From NCBI RefSeq assembly GCF_023078275.1, contig NC_062996.1:3224001-3288000 (forward strand): a stretch of 64,000 nt of DNA. Reading direction: 5' to 3'. Numbering within the stretch: position 1 is the stretch's first letter; the number at the start of each line of letters is the position of its first letter. This DNA is from Leguminivora glycinivorella. Its lineage: Eukaryota; Arthropoda; Insecta; Lepidoptera; Tortricidae. This document shows, piece by piece, positions 51,840 through 61,790 of the stretch. The translations under genes and the position numbers were made by a program. Below the pieces are notes generated by a model, which was not told where the DNA came from, did not search any database, and saw only the letters and a list, made by a program, of their open reading frames with translations.

Positions 51840-52749
51840 CTACATGTGAGTTTTTTCGTGTAAGTTCTTGCCGGAGACAGATAGGAACTTTAAGCTACAA
51901 AAATCGCAAGAGTATGTAGTCTTGCCTGCGTGTGACGCGAAATGCGTTTTGAGATTGTCTAGTCGTTGAAACTCCTTGTTACATATGTCGCAAGCGTAAG
52001 GCTTGACCGACGCGTGAATCTTCTCGTGTCGTTTTAAAGAACCTGAGCTTATAAATGCTTTAGAACATACGTTACAGGCATAATCCTTCTGACCGATGTG
52101 TGATTTTATATGAGAGATCAGCTCATACTTATGCAAAGTTTGTTTATTACAATAATCACAGATATAGACTTGCTCCCCATGGCTTTGGCAGTTATATCTG
52201 CGTTTGTGTTTTTTGAGGTCTTGTTTCCGATGAAATCGCTTGGAACATAGATCGAAGGCGTAAGTATTTGTGTGAAATAAAGAATGTTTACGTAAATCAG
52301 CCTTACTCATGAACATTTCACTGCACAATTCACATGTAAAGCATTTGGGATTTGTGTGTATTTCTCTATGTATTTGCAGGGAAAGTAATCGTAAAAATAG
52401 CTTGCTACATTTGTCGCACGCATAGGTTTCTCTTTCGAGTGAATTAGTTTATGTCGCTTAAAGCAATCTATATTGCTGAACCGCTTTTGGCACTCTTCAC
52501 AACTGAAGGGCTTGTCCCCAGAGTGTATTCGTTGATGATGTCTCTTTAATGTGCCCGAACGTGTAAAGTTCTCGTTGCATATTTTACAATTATATTTTTT
52601 AATTCCGGTGTGCTGTGGCATATGTGCATTTAAAGCAGCTAGTTGTGTAAACCCCTTATCGCAATACTTACAAAAATAAGGTTTTTCCCCGGTATGTGTC
52701 CGCTTATGGACTGTTAACGTGTTGTAATTAGACAGTATCTTATTACATA
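51840..52749 (-). pseudogene. ZAD-C2H2 gene B, exon 5 distal part (zinc-finger array)
   Basis: Continues the finger split by the Helitron: CNKILSNYNTLTVHKRTH, then at least nine more C2H2 units with TGEKPY-like linkers (YFCKYCDKGFTQLAALNAHM, YNCKICNENFTRSGTLKRHH, FSCEECQKRFSNIDCFKRHK, and so on). Near 52424 one base is missing after HSKEKP. The next finger (ACDKCSKLF) is read only in another frame, so the array runs in two frames (52430-52749, then 51840-52425). It ends HEKTHM-stop. The TAG stop is supplied by the hAT end. This is the DNA-binding half of a nuclear factor, now broken. Confidence 0.85.
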
Positions 52750-53374
52750 CTAGCTTTTACCCGCGGCTTCGCCCGCGTAATAAAAGTATTCTTATTGAAA
52801 CGTTTACAAAAAATAAGATTTTCATTTGGATCCTTAGGTTTCTTTGTAGGTACAGATGTCCGCGATTATTTCGATTAAGGTAAAGCGGGGCCATTCTCGA
52901 CTGGAGGGCCATTGTAACTGATCTATTTGCTGTACGGTCCGGTTTTGGCTGACTGTACCTTACACATATTACTATTGCTTTAAAATAAATTCTTGCAATG
53001 ATTGTAGAATTGTTACAAAGCGACCACAGCGTAGGTAGTAGGTACGAATATGTATGTATTTTACCTATTCAAATATTTATACTGGGGAAACTTCATACAA
53101 CCCACATAGCCAGTATCTCGACGCTATGGTCGGCAGGGTAGAAAGTACTTCCTTGCATTATCGCTTACAATTTTTTCCATTTTGCTTATACTTATTGTAA
53201 ACGTAAACATATAAAAGGCAAGCAAGCAACGATCTTCTTACAGCACATTGAATGTAATAGTTATTACGGATGCAGGATAGATAGATAGATAGATAGATAC
53301 CTTCCCACTGAGCCACTGCCTTGATATCGATTGCCGACCGATTATTCCGACCCCAATCCCTATTCTTATCTCTA

Positions 53375-53492
53375 TCTTTGTCCCCGTCCCCGTCCCCGTC
53401 CCCGTCCCAGTCCCCGTCCCCGTCCCCGTCCCCGTCCCCGTCCCCGTCCCCGTCCCCGTCCCCGTCCCCGCCCCCGCCCCCGTCCCCGTCCC

Positions 53493-53553
<61 letters not shown>

Positions 53554-53640
53554 ATCCCTGTGCCTAACCCTATCCCGTTCCTGTCCCTGTCCCTGTCCCT
53601 GTCCCTATCCCTGGCCCTGTTCCTGTCCTTGCCCCTGTCA
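53375..53640 (+). repeat. (GTCCCC)n / (GTCCCT)n microsatellite
   Basis: About 265 bp of hexanucleotide repeat inside the Helitron. The Ser-Pro and Arg-Pro frames read through it (53321-53668) are artefacts. Confidence 0.9.
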
Positions 53641-55069
53641 AATTATCATGCTAGGAGGTGAACTTTAAAAAATCCTTTCTTAGTGCTCCTCTAAGGAACT
53701 TCCGTGTTAATTTGAAATCTCTTGAACCAGAAGTAAAGATAAAAACTAAAGCTATACTTATTGCTATTTTGGATATTTTAACCCCATTGCACAACAACAG
53801 GGGAGAAAATTTATTTTCTACCTCATTAAGTTTTAAAATCGTTGTATTTATCGTGATCAGCGACCCGATAAACCATAAAAACGATACTCATATTGTGCTT
53901 TTGACTTTACCCCCTTTGCACCCCTTTAGGGGTCAAATTTCTTTAGGAATCCTCCTGTGAAGTTTCGAATAAAATAGTCAAACTAATCTTGTTTCCCCAT
54001 ACAAACTTTGAACCCCCATTTCACCCTTTTAAGAGGAGAATTTTGAAAAATCCTTTCTTAGTGCTCCTCTACGCCATATAAGGAACCTATGTGCCAAATT
54101 TGAAATCTCTAGGACCAACAGTTTCGGCTGTGTGTTGATATGTCAATCAGTCAGTCAATATCTTCTTTTATATATTTAAACCCCATTGCACCACAACAGG
54201 GGAGAAGGTATTTCACTTCCGCCTCGTTAGATTTTAAAAACGTTGTGTTTATCGTGATCAGCGACCCGATAAACCATAAAAACGATACCCATATTGATTT
54301 TTTGACTTTATCACCCCCTTTTCACCCTTTTAGGGGTTAAATTTTCAAAAAACCTGAAACACGTAGTCAGTCATATGTCTTAAGGAATCTTCCTGTGAAG
54401 TTTCGAATAAAATAGTCAAACTAATCTTGTTTCCCCATACAAACTTTGAACCCCCATTTGACCCCCTTAGGTAGTGAATTTTGGAAAATTCTTTCTTAGT
54501 GCTCCTCTACACTATATAAGGAACCTACTTGACAAATTTGACATCTCTCGGACCAGCGGTTTCGGCTATGCGTTGATATGTCAGTCAGTCAGTCAATATC
54601 TTCTTTTATATATTTTTTTGATATTTAAACCCCATTGCACCACAACAGGGGAGAAGGTATTTCACTTCCGCCTCGTTAGATTTTAAAAACGTTGTATTTA
54701 TCGTGATCAGCGACCCGATAAACCATAAAAACGATACCCATATTGATTTTTTGACTTTATCACCCCCTTTCACCCTTTTAGGGGTTAAATTTTCAAAAAA
54801 CCTGAAACACGTATTCAGTCATATGTCTTAAGGAATCTTCCTGTGAAGTTTCGAATAAATTAGTCAAACTAATCTTGTTTCCCCATACAAACTTTGAACC
54901 CCCATTTAACCCCCTTAGGAGGTGAATTTTGGAAAATCCTTTCTTAGTGCTCCTCTACACTATATAGGGAACCTACGTGCCAAATTTGAAATCTCTAGGA
55001 CCAGCGGTTTCGGCTGTGCGTTGATATGTCAGTCAGTCAGTCAGTCAGCTTCTTCTTTTATATATTTAG
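53641..55069 (-). repeat. Tandem units of about 440 bp inside the Helitron
   Basis: The landmark TAGTGCTCCTCTA recurs at about 53677, 54057, 54495 and 54944, spaced about 380, 438 and 449 bp. CACCACAACAGGGGAGAAGG and CTTTGAACCCCCATTT recur in step. There are three units and a partial fourth. No frame is shared by all units. Confidence 0.85.
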
Positions 55070-55070
55070 A

Positions 55071-55403
55071 TGTTACAAATGAATTTCTTGTGAGTTTTTT
55101 TGTGACTAATATAAAGAGAATAATTAGAAATCTTTTCCGAACAACATTCACAAGTGTAAGCTTTTGTATGTGTTGATGTTATGTGTGTAGATAAAGTACG
55201 CTTAGAACTAAACTGTCGTCGGCAAGTGTCGCAGGTGTAGGGTTGTGTGCGGGGCTCTCGCTGCACAGTGGCGGGCGGCGGCGCGGGGCACGGCTGGCTC
55301 GCGCGCGGGGAGTCGCGGAGGCGCGCGAGCCTCACGCAGCAAGCCATCGCGAGCTGCTGTCTGGCGCGCTCCGCTTCCGCGCACCCCACACCGCCCGACG
55401 ACA
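55071..55403 (-). pseudogene. ZAD-C2H2 gene B, exon 5 proximal part
   Basis: Acceptor TTGCAG|TGTCG at 55403. The frame from exon 4 continues through SSGGVGCAEAERARQQLAM, a Pro-rich linker and two C2H2 fingers (YTCDTCRRQFSSKRTLSTHI and YTCECCSEKISNYSLYISHK), then KKFICN of the third finger. The Helitron starts here and gives a stop three codons on (TAA at 55066-55068). This exon is the closest match to gene A exon 398-621. Confidence 0.85.
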
Positions 55404-55618
55404 CTGCAACAACAAATGACAGTCAAAGAGGCGTGATATCCCCAACCCTAAATTATGTACAACTGTCAATGATATATACATATCTGCGTGACATATACTC
55501 GTAAGTATTAGGTGTGTGAAATGTTTTTTTTAAGTTATACACATGATATGAGTTTATACGTATATCGTCGCTGGGGTAGTGTTGGTACATGATAATGAAA
55601 TACGAAGCAGCAACTCAC

Positions 55619-55687
55619 GAGACACGCAGTCTTCTTCGTTCTGCGCGTCCGACACCTCACACTCCGTATTGTTGGTAAAGTTTCCAT
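55619..55687 (-). CDS. Gene B exon 4 (acidic linker)
   Basis: Acceptor TTTCAG at 55688 and donor C|GTGAGT at 55618. 69 nt, phase 1 to 1. It reads GNFTNNTECEVSDAQNEEDC. It corresponds to the exon at 1-49. Confidence 0.75.
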
Positions 55688-56164
55688 CTGAAACAAACAT
55701 ATATTCTAATGAAATAATATTTAAAGTGGTTAGTGGTAATATAAGTAGGTATGATATATATGCAGACGTTTTTTTAGTAAATTGAGGAATGTTTGCAATC
55801 TGATTTATTCCCCAAAAATTGCGATCTTAAACATATATTATGCATGTTGTAATGAATCCACTGAGAGGGGAATATTGCAGCACAATCATTGATTTCAGTT
55901 TTTGCAAGAAAGAGGTCTAATCTGGCAAGATGTCGGAATTTTTCTTTTACATTTAACAGCCTGATATTACATGAAACAATACATTGGACTCTGTAGGGAC
56001 TGTAGGGTCGGACGTAACCCGCCAATTAGGCGCGCGTACAGTCACACGGAATTGTCACCAAGATGTCGCTCTTAACTACTATTCACTATAACTACAAATT
56101 TCTTTAAACTAAAACTATGACAAGTAATAAAATTGTATAAGAATAATTTGATTTTGACACAGGT

Positions 56165-56320
56165 AAAGGCATCATCCGCTCAGTGTACCCCTTACATTAC
56201 ATTAGTGTCAAAAGGGGCTCTACGTACTGGCTTCGGTTTCGTGCACGCCTCCCAAAAGCCTGGAATACCCTATAGCTTCCGCGGTGGATGAGAAAGACAT
56301 TTGAAATACATTTCCAAGGA
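56165..56320 (+). repeat. Intronic repeat, copy 1
   Basis: CCGCTCAGTGTACCCCTTAC, TGTCAAAAGGGGCTCTACG and CACGCCTCCCAAAAG. A second copy at 58193-58330 differs at about 15% of bases. It is an interspersed element in gene B introns. Confidence 0.6.
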
Positions 56321-56569
56321 CTTGCAGTATTCTTGATGAAAGGGTTACTCTTATAAATAATTTAGCAACATAAACTAGTACCAAACTCATGTTCATGTCA
56401 CACGCGAGTTGATTTCTTTCAGGGCCAAGGGATTACAACATAAATGTGAATAATATTAAGTCTGTGTAATACAGGAATACTAGCTCAGAACGTGTATTTA
56501 AGTTAAGGAGTATTTCTATTTCTACTTCAAAAGCTTATTGTAAAAAATAATAGTAAACTGGTCACTTAC

Positions 56570-56626
56570 AAAGGAAAGGATCTTCACAAGCCTCATCTTC
56601 GGCCTCCAGGAGTGTCATTTCCTCAT
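56570..56626 (-). CDS. Gene B exon 3
   Basis: Acceptor ATTTAG at 56627 and donor T|GTAAGT at 56569. 57 nt, phase 1 to 1, reading DEEMTLLEAEDEACEDPFL. It is an acidic linker after the ZAD. Confidence 0.7.
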
Positions 56627-56983
56627 CTAAATCAAAAACATATAGATATTATATACCAGTATATGTACATATCTGTGAATTTAATTCAGGTATATGGTAT
56701 AGTTATAAAAAAAGATGATAATGATATTTAGTACTTTAGTAACTAGGTGAGTATTTAGGTTGTTTATGTAAAATAAGTGCGTTTTCACATTATCCGATCC
56801 GATATCGGATTTCAGACCAATATCGTATAGATTACAGGCGCCATCTTGGATTTTTTCCATTGAAATCCTTCCGACATCTGATATTGGATCGGATAATGTG
56901 AAAAAGGACTAAAAACTACAGCAGCGCATACAAATATAGTCTACCAACTTAGCTGACTTATAAGCATCAAGGTAAGTATTAAC

Positions 56984-57125
56984 CTTTGACTCGGTTTATG
57001 GTCTTCAAACTCTGCAATAGCGTGACCCGGCTCCGCTGCACTTGCAGCTTGAAATGGCACGCTTCCTGCAGCCGTCCCACACACACCTCGCAGATTCCGC
57101 TCTGATGATACTCACCCAAAGTTGC
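56984..57125 (-). CDS. Gene B exon 2 (ZAD second half)
   Basis: Acceptor TTGCAG at 57126, donor G|GTTAAT at 56983. 142 nt. GICEVCVGRLQEACHFKLQV carries the second Cys pair of the ZAD, the four-Cys zinc-binding dimerisation domain of insect C2H2 factors. Gene C exon 2 (63114-63255) has the same length and phase. Confidence 0.85.
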
Positions 57126-57244
57126 CTGCAAAATATGCATTACTATAACTTTAGGCAATAAAATAAGTACAGTAAGTGATACTGAATGATAAAAAACATT
57201 TTGACCTTCAATATAACAGAATGAAAATTTCTTATAAATAAATA

Positions 57245-57695
57245 AATATTGGGGACACCTTACACAGATCTTGTACTATGGGTGCTAAGCGACATGAAAC
57301 ATTCGGTAGAGACAATTTGGGAGAAGATGAACTCAAGGATGTCAAACTTAAAGATGTCCTTCTGTTCTGCAGGAAAACAAGAAGATTTGAGGAGAGAAGT
57401 GTGGGAGGGCAGCCGGGACAGTAACCTGCAGCTCCAACTCCAGGGAATTGGGCTGAATGAACGCACCAGCGATCGACAGCCACAGCGCCAGGCGTCCCTA
57501 CACTACATCTACAGTATGGGTGCTAAGCGACGATATACATACTGAATAGATAAATACTTACTTATATACATAGAAAACATCCATGACTCAGGACCAAATA
57601 TCTTTGCTCATCACACAAATAGATGCGGGATTCAAACCCAGGACCGCGGCTCAGCAGGCAGGGTCACTACCAACTGAGCCAGACCAGTCGTCAAA
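57245..57695 (-). mobile_element. tRNA-derived SINE with internal insertion
   Basis: On the minus strand the head has an A-box-like TGGCTCAGTTGGTAGTG and a B-box-like GGGTTTGAATCCC (57628-57692). The body runs to GGTGTCCCC at 57250. A 221-bp insert (57294-57514) is flanked by TATGGGTGCTAAGCGAC on both sides. It lies in gene B intron 1. Confidence 0.65.
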
Positions 57696-58192
57696 TATGC
57701 TCAAAATTGGGGAACAGCGACCCCACATACCCGAGTGCTCCTGGGGAGTTCTGTTACCCGTAAGGCGGGTGGGTAGGACAGGACTCTCTACCTCTGACTT
57801 GCCTTGGCTGGCCGTCCAGAGTGGAGTCGTTAGGGGCGTTAGGGCTACATGCCTCAGGGGTGGAAGTGAAAATTTGCTTAAGACGCAAGTTGGTACAGTG
57901 ACTTAATGGCCACTGGGCAGAAAGCGGTGTACACCTCTCGACACCCTTGAGTTCTCACACCGGTGTTGCCCTTGAGCCATCTTGGATGTCGCTTTTCGAG
58001 TCACTGTCTGCCAGAAATATAATTGGATACCGTTTTATTAGGCAGGCGTCTAGTTTTTTATCCCATAGCCCAGTATTTAGTCCATCTCTTTCATCCAATA
58101 GCCCAGTTCATTTTAGATTCCATTAACTGTCAAATAGTCCTTACACCCTGGCGGGTGTTGCTTCTGCGTATGTCCCTGTGTCCCATGATACG

Positions 58193-58330
58193 GGGAAGGG
58201 CAACATCCGCTCGGTGTACCCCTTACATTTCATTAAAGTGTCAAAAGGGCCTCTACGCGTTGGCTTCGGCCCCGCGCACGCCTCCCAAAGGTCCGGGAAC
58301 ACCATTGTTCCATGACGGGAAAGACATACA
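58193..58330 (+). repeat. Intronic repeat, copy 2
   Basis: CCGCTCGGTGTACCCCTTAC and CACGCCTCCCAAAGG, as at 56165-56320. It ends near a conserved GAAAGACAT. Confidence 0.6.
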
Positions 58331-58659
58331 AATAATAATATATACTTTATTGTACACCACTTATTGACAATGAGATTACAAAAATAAAACATATTAAGAA
58401 GCAGGTAACAACAGGCGGTCTTATCGCTAAAAAGCGATCTCTACCAGACAACCTTAGGGAAGCAGGAAACAGATTGCAAAGAACAATGAAATGAATGAGG
58501 TATAGTAAGAAAACAAAGTTTGGTTTAGATAATGTTTTCCACTGGATTAAATAGATTTAGATACAAAACGAAGCATAATATCCATTCTAACTTTACCAAG
58601 AGCAATGGTTGGTAGAGAAATGTGACTATTGTCCCAGATTTTTAACGGTTAACTTACTT

Positions 58660-58940
58660 TGGGGTTACATTTTAAGGGCGCTGAAGGCCACCGGCTTAAA
58701 ACTGCGTGCGTTGGGCTTCGGCCGACAATTTAAGTTTGAGGGCGCCTTCGGCGCCCGGCTTAGGACCGCGTGCGTCAGGCTTCGCCAGACACTTTAAGTT
58801 AGAGGGCGCCTTCAGCGCCCGGCTTGGGAGCGAGTGCGTCGGGTCGCCCGACACTTTAAGTTAGAGGGCGCCCGGCTTAGGACCGCGTGCGTCGTGCTTC
58901 GCCCGACACTTCCCGGCTTATGACCGCGTAACACTTCCAA
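58660..58940. repeat. Tandem repeat with two UUCG hairpins per unit
   Basis: About four units of 60-70 bp, each with GGGCGCCTTCGGCGCCC and a GTCGGGCTTCGCCCGAC-like palindrome, joined by ACTTTAAGTTAGAG and CGGCTTAGGACCGCGTGCG. The unit ends wander (some stems mismatched, the fourth lacks one hairpin). It lies in gene B intron 1. 58330-58659 and 58941-59195 hold nothing recognised. Confidence 0.75.
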
Positions 58941-59195
58941 TATGAGCCTATGGAGCAGCTATCCTCAAGTGCAACGTGAAGGCCTAATCACTTACATGCA
59001 CATATGGGTGTTTTTTATATCTATGTAATACACTTGTCATTGGCAAAGTCCTACGAGGCTGCCATATTGAATAAATGAAAATGAAATCTGGGACAATAGA
59101 GGGGAGAAAAACATTCTTGCTAAAGCTGAAACGGAGACGCTTTGCTCGCGCTCTATCAGGTATCTAATGCTGAGTAGGTACTAATAGCCACTTAC

Positions 59196-59333
59196 ATCAA
59201 TTGCAAAGCATTCTTCCAACATGTCTAAGTATATCTCCGTTATTCCGAGCCGCGTGTACGGAGTCTTCATATCCTTCGCCGCGGGTCGCCGCAGGCAGCA
59301 GTGGCACTGGTATACCATATCCTGCATATCCAT
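59196..59333 (-). CDS. Gene B exon 1 (ZAD first half)
   Basis: ATG at 59333, 46 codons, donor GAT|GTAAGT at 59195. QCHCCLRRPAAKDMKTPYTR carries the first Cys pair. GITEIYLDMLEECFAID follows. It is 85-90% identical at the protein level to gene C exon 1 (62174-62302), which differs mainly in the first six residues. Two further in-frame ATGs (codons 3 and 6) leave the true start open. Confidence 0.85.
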
Positions 59334-59659
59334 AGCTTAGATTAAATCGATGTGAGGAATAACATTTGATTACAAACTACTGTATCCAGAAGCGCCTCGA
59401 TTTTGGTAGGCTCAAAAAGCGTCAGAGCATTGTTTATTTAATATAGGAGCTCCAAATGAGACTCAGAATAAATTAATTAAAGTGTCTTTTAACCACTATT
59501 AAGCAACCAGTAATAGTTGTAATCACTGATCAAACTCAAACTAGAAAACAGCTAGAAAAGAAAACAAACCATGTCCGATCCGATTTCTTTTTATTCGTCC
59601 TTCCGAACAGGCTAAGACCATTGGCCATACTGCCTCGTCTTCAGTAATTTTATCATATT

Positions 59660-60150
59660 AAGGGTGCGCGCACACGGGCGACAAAGTTGCTCGGCGACTT
59701 TCGTATTTGTATGAAAAGTTGCGTCGCCTCATGTGCGCACCTTCATACTAGCCCATAGACCAAGCGACGGAGACAAAACAGTTTTGTCTCCCGTCTGTGG
59801 GGGTCCTTAGTATGAGGCTCCGCGCACACGGGCGACAAAGTTGCTCGGCAACTTTCGTATTTGTATGAAAAGTTGCGTCGCCTCGTGTGCGCACCTTCAA
59901 AACGTAGTGATTCAATGCTCTTTGCGCGGAGTCTGAAAGTGCGCACACGAGGCGACGCAACTTTTCATACAAATTCGAAAGTCGCCGAGCAACTGTTGCC
60001 TCCGTGTGCGCGGGGCTTTACGCTCCGCACACACGGATCGGATGCAACAGTTGCACGGCGACATTTTTTGTCTCTGTCGTGCGTACAGGGAGTGACGACA
60101 GAGACAAAAAATGTCGCCGTGCAACTGTTGCATCCGTGTGCGCGGGCCCT
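59660..60150. repeat. Cluster of foldback MITE arms
   Basis: GCGCACACGGGCGACAAAGT arms at about 59668 and 59820 (same direction), an inverted copy at about 59937-60018, and a near-perfect palindrome 60024-60150 whose arms of about 50 bp begin GCACACACGGATCGGATGCA. The (A)TTTTTTGTCTCTGTCG text surrounds a 14-nt centre. Several insertions of one foldback family have stacked here. Confidence 0.65.
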
Positions 60151-60479
60151 TATGTATGTTTAGTGGTATGTATGCGTAGTATCTTCTGTAGTTTGTGGTG
60201 GTATGCAAGTGGTATGTTTACGTTTGCTTGCATGACGTTGACCACGGGCGTTCATCTACGAAGAACGAAATGCAGTGTGGCCATAGCGATGACCTTGAGG
60301 TGGTAGAGAATTTCGATATTGACGTTTACAAAGTCTTCTCCTATTGGTTCTCCCCACCGCTTGTCACTCAGCACTGTCAAAGGTGTCAAATATCTCGCCG
60401 TTATAATTTTCATCATTACAATTTTTGCGCCGAGTAGTGAAGTGTTTGCGTTGATTAATTTCCGTACCTTTATTTCTCC

Positions 60480-61007
60480 GTGATAATTGTGATATTCAGT
60501 GCTACTTGGCATGTACACTCACGGGCATATACCGCGGGATGGGTCACAAGAAAAGTATTAAAAATATTGAAATGTAACGATTGTGAGAAAGACTTAACAA
60601 CTGAAGAAACGGATATCCATAAATGGATATCCAAAAGAGAATACAATGTCATCAAAAAGAATAAATTGACCTATCCCTCGGAACATGCTGTGAGGTTTTT
60701 TGGGAACATTGTAGACGAATCGAATGAATATTTGGAACACAATGCCCATAAAGCAAACATCAAAAAACAAATTATTCAAGTTGTACTTTCCAAATATTCA
60801 TTCGATTTTGTCAAATGCGAAATGCACCGTGTTTTGGCAGGGCAGACGTTTTTATCTGTATCTCTGACATTGTCGATCTTCAACTGGTGCAATACTATAA
60901 ATAAAATTTTAAAAGGCACTGATGTGTCACGACTGACCATGAAAAACTTGCCTCAAATGCAAGCACAGGCTTTCAGGAAATATAAAAAAAGGTTTAGAAA
61001 TAAATGA
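60480..61007 (+). CDS. P-element/THAP9-like transposase, C-terminal part (tentative)
   Basis: 175 codons and intact. From about residue 17: YTAGWVTRKVLKILKCNDC, KKNKLTYPSEHAVRFFGNIV, IKKQIIQVVLSKYSFDFVKC and QAFRKYKKRFRNK. A Y-x-G-x-V start, a C-x2-C and a LTYPS segment resemble the C-terminal region of THAP9/P-type transposases. There is no THAP domain or DDE core upstream and no terminal repeats. AATAAATG overlaps the stop region (AAATAAATGA). It lies between the head-to-head genes B and C. It could be a 5'-truncated P-like element or the last exon of a spliced gene. Confidence 0.45.
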   Translation: MIIVIFSATWHVHSRAYTAGWVTRKVLKILKCNDCEKDLTTEETDIHKWISKREYNVIKKNKLTYPSEHAVRFFGNIVDESNEYLEHNAHKANIKKQIIQVVLSKYSFDFVKCEMHRVLAGQTFLSVSLTLSIFNWCNTINKILKGTDVSRLTMKNLPQMQAQAFRKYKKRFRNK

Positions 61008-61017
61008 TTGTGTTTAT

Positions 61018-61790
61018 ATGTGGTTTTATTGTTTATTTATTAAATATAGCAACTATTCTTACAGGCTAATCCTAATACAATAGTGCCTAAAATTAAATTA
61101 TCCTTACATTTACTTAACTAAAATTTTTTATACAATCATATGCCAATATTACACACAAAATATCAAAATTAAATACATTATTTTTTTATTTCATTCTCAT
61201 TATTAGTATTACACATACACAATACACATAAACATATTTTTGTCAATTCCCACATGGGGCAATAAAAAAGGTCTGTCCTGTCGGCAACGAGATTCAGTAT
61301 GTGCAAGGCACGGCTGAAAGGTGCTTTACGCAGTAGGTTCGTCCTGCCGGTTACCTCTGCCAGCAGGCGCGGTAGTCTTCGCCGCTCGGTGTACCGGTCA
61401 GGCACGCACAACTTAATGTTCTGCAAAAGGTACGGGTTGCAGACACTACCACGGAGAATCCGAAGCAAGTAACACGCAAGGGCCAGATTCCTACGGGTTT
61501 CTAATTTGTCGTAACCGACCATGCCAATTACAAATAGAGTAGGGTACATCAGCGGATAAAAAGGATACACTCCATACAATTTCCAGTATAAGTACCTTGT
61601 AAACTTATTCTGTATCCTTTCTATCATGATGTTGTATTTGGCCTCATGTGGAGCCCATACTACCGCGTTGTGTTCTAACTGGCTTCTGACTAGGGCATTG
61701 TACAGCGCCGAAACTGCTTTCACGTTCGAGAAGCCCACTGCTCGGCGCAGTACAAAGCCCAGAATTTTGAAAGCCTTGTTTGTTTGAAAG
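61018..61790 (-). pseudogene. LINE RT C-terminus and 3' UTR, 5'-truncated
   Basis: Minus-strand frame 61178-61738: VKAVSALYNALVRSQLEHNA, VWAPHEAKYNIMIERIQNKF, GYDKLETRRNLALACYLLRI. This is the post-palm region of a Jockey/CR1-type RT (Y-x6-RS-x-L-E-x2-VVW motif). About 160 bp of AT-rich 3' UTR follows. The frame is intact, but there is no palm upstream, so this is a short 5'-truncated insertion. Confidence 0.75.

Larger units (their letters stand above)
45563..51842. mobile_element. Outer hAT element (non-autonomous) at the gene B stop codon
   Basis: Ends TAGGGTATGCAAACCGGTT and, inverted, TAGGGTTTGCAAAAACCGG. An 8-bp target duplication CATGTGAG (45555-45562 and 51843-51850) is the hAT signature. 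All of its coding content belongs to a nested element, so it has no transposase of its own. A related end (TAGGGAATGCAAACCGG) is at 63392. Confidence 0.85.
52750..55070 (-). mobile_element. Non-autonomous Helitron inserted in gene B
   Basis: In minus orientation it begins TC (55070-55069, TCTAAATATATAAAAG) and ends with a GCGGGCGAAGCCGC hairpin, GGTAAAAG and CTAG (52753-52750). It lies between A and T with no target duplication. Those are the canonical Helitron rules. It contains no Rep/helicase. Inside are a hexanucleotide run and tandem units of about 440 bp. Confidence 0.85.

Noticed and set aside
53321..53668. Ser-Pro and Arg-Pro reading frames
   Set aside because: They are read straight through a GTCCCC/GTCCCT microsatellite.
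53641..55069. Spaced repeats as a CRISPR array
   Set aside because: Units are about 440 bp, lie within a Helitron and have no short repeat-spacer pattern. The genome is eukaryotic.
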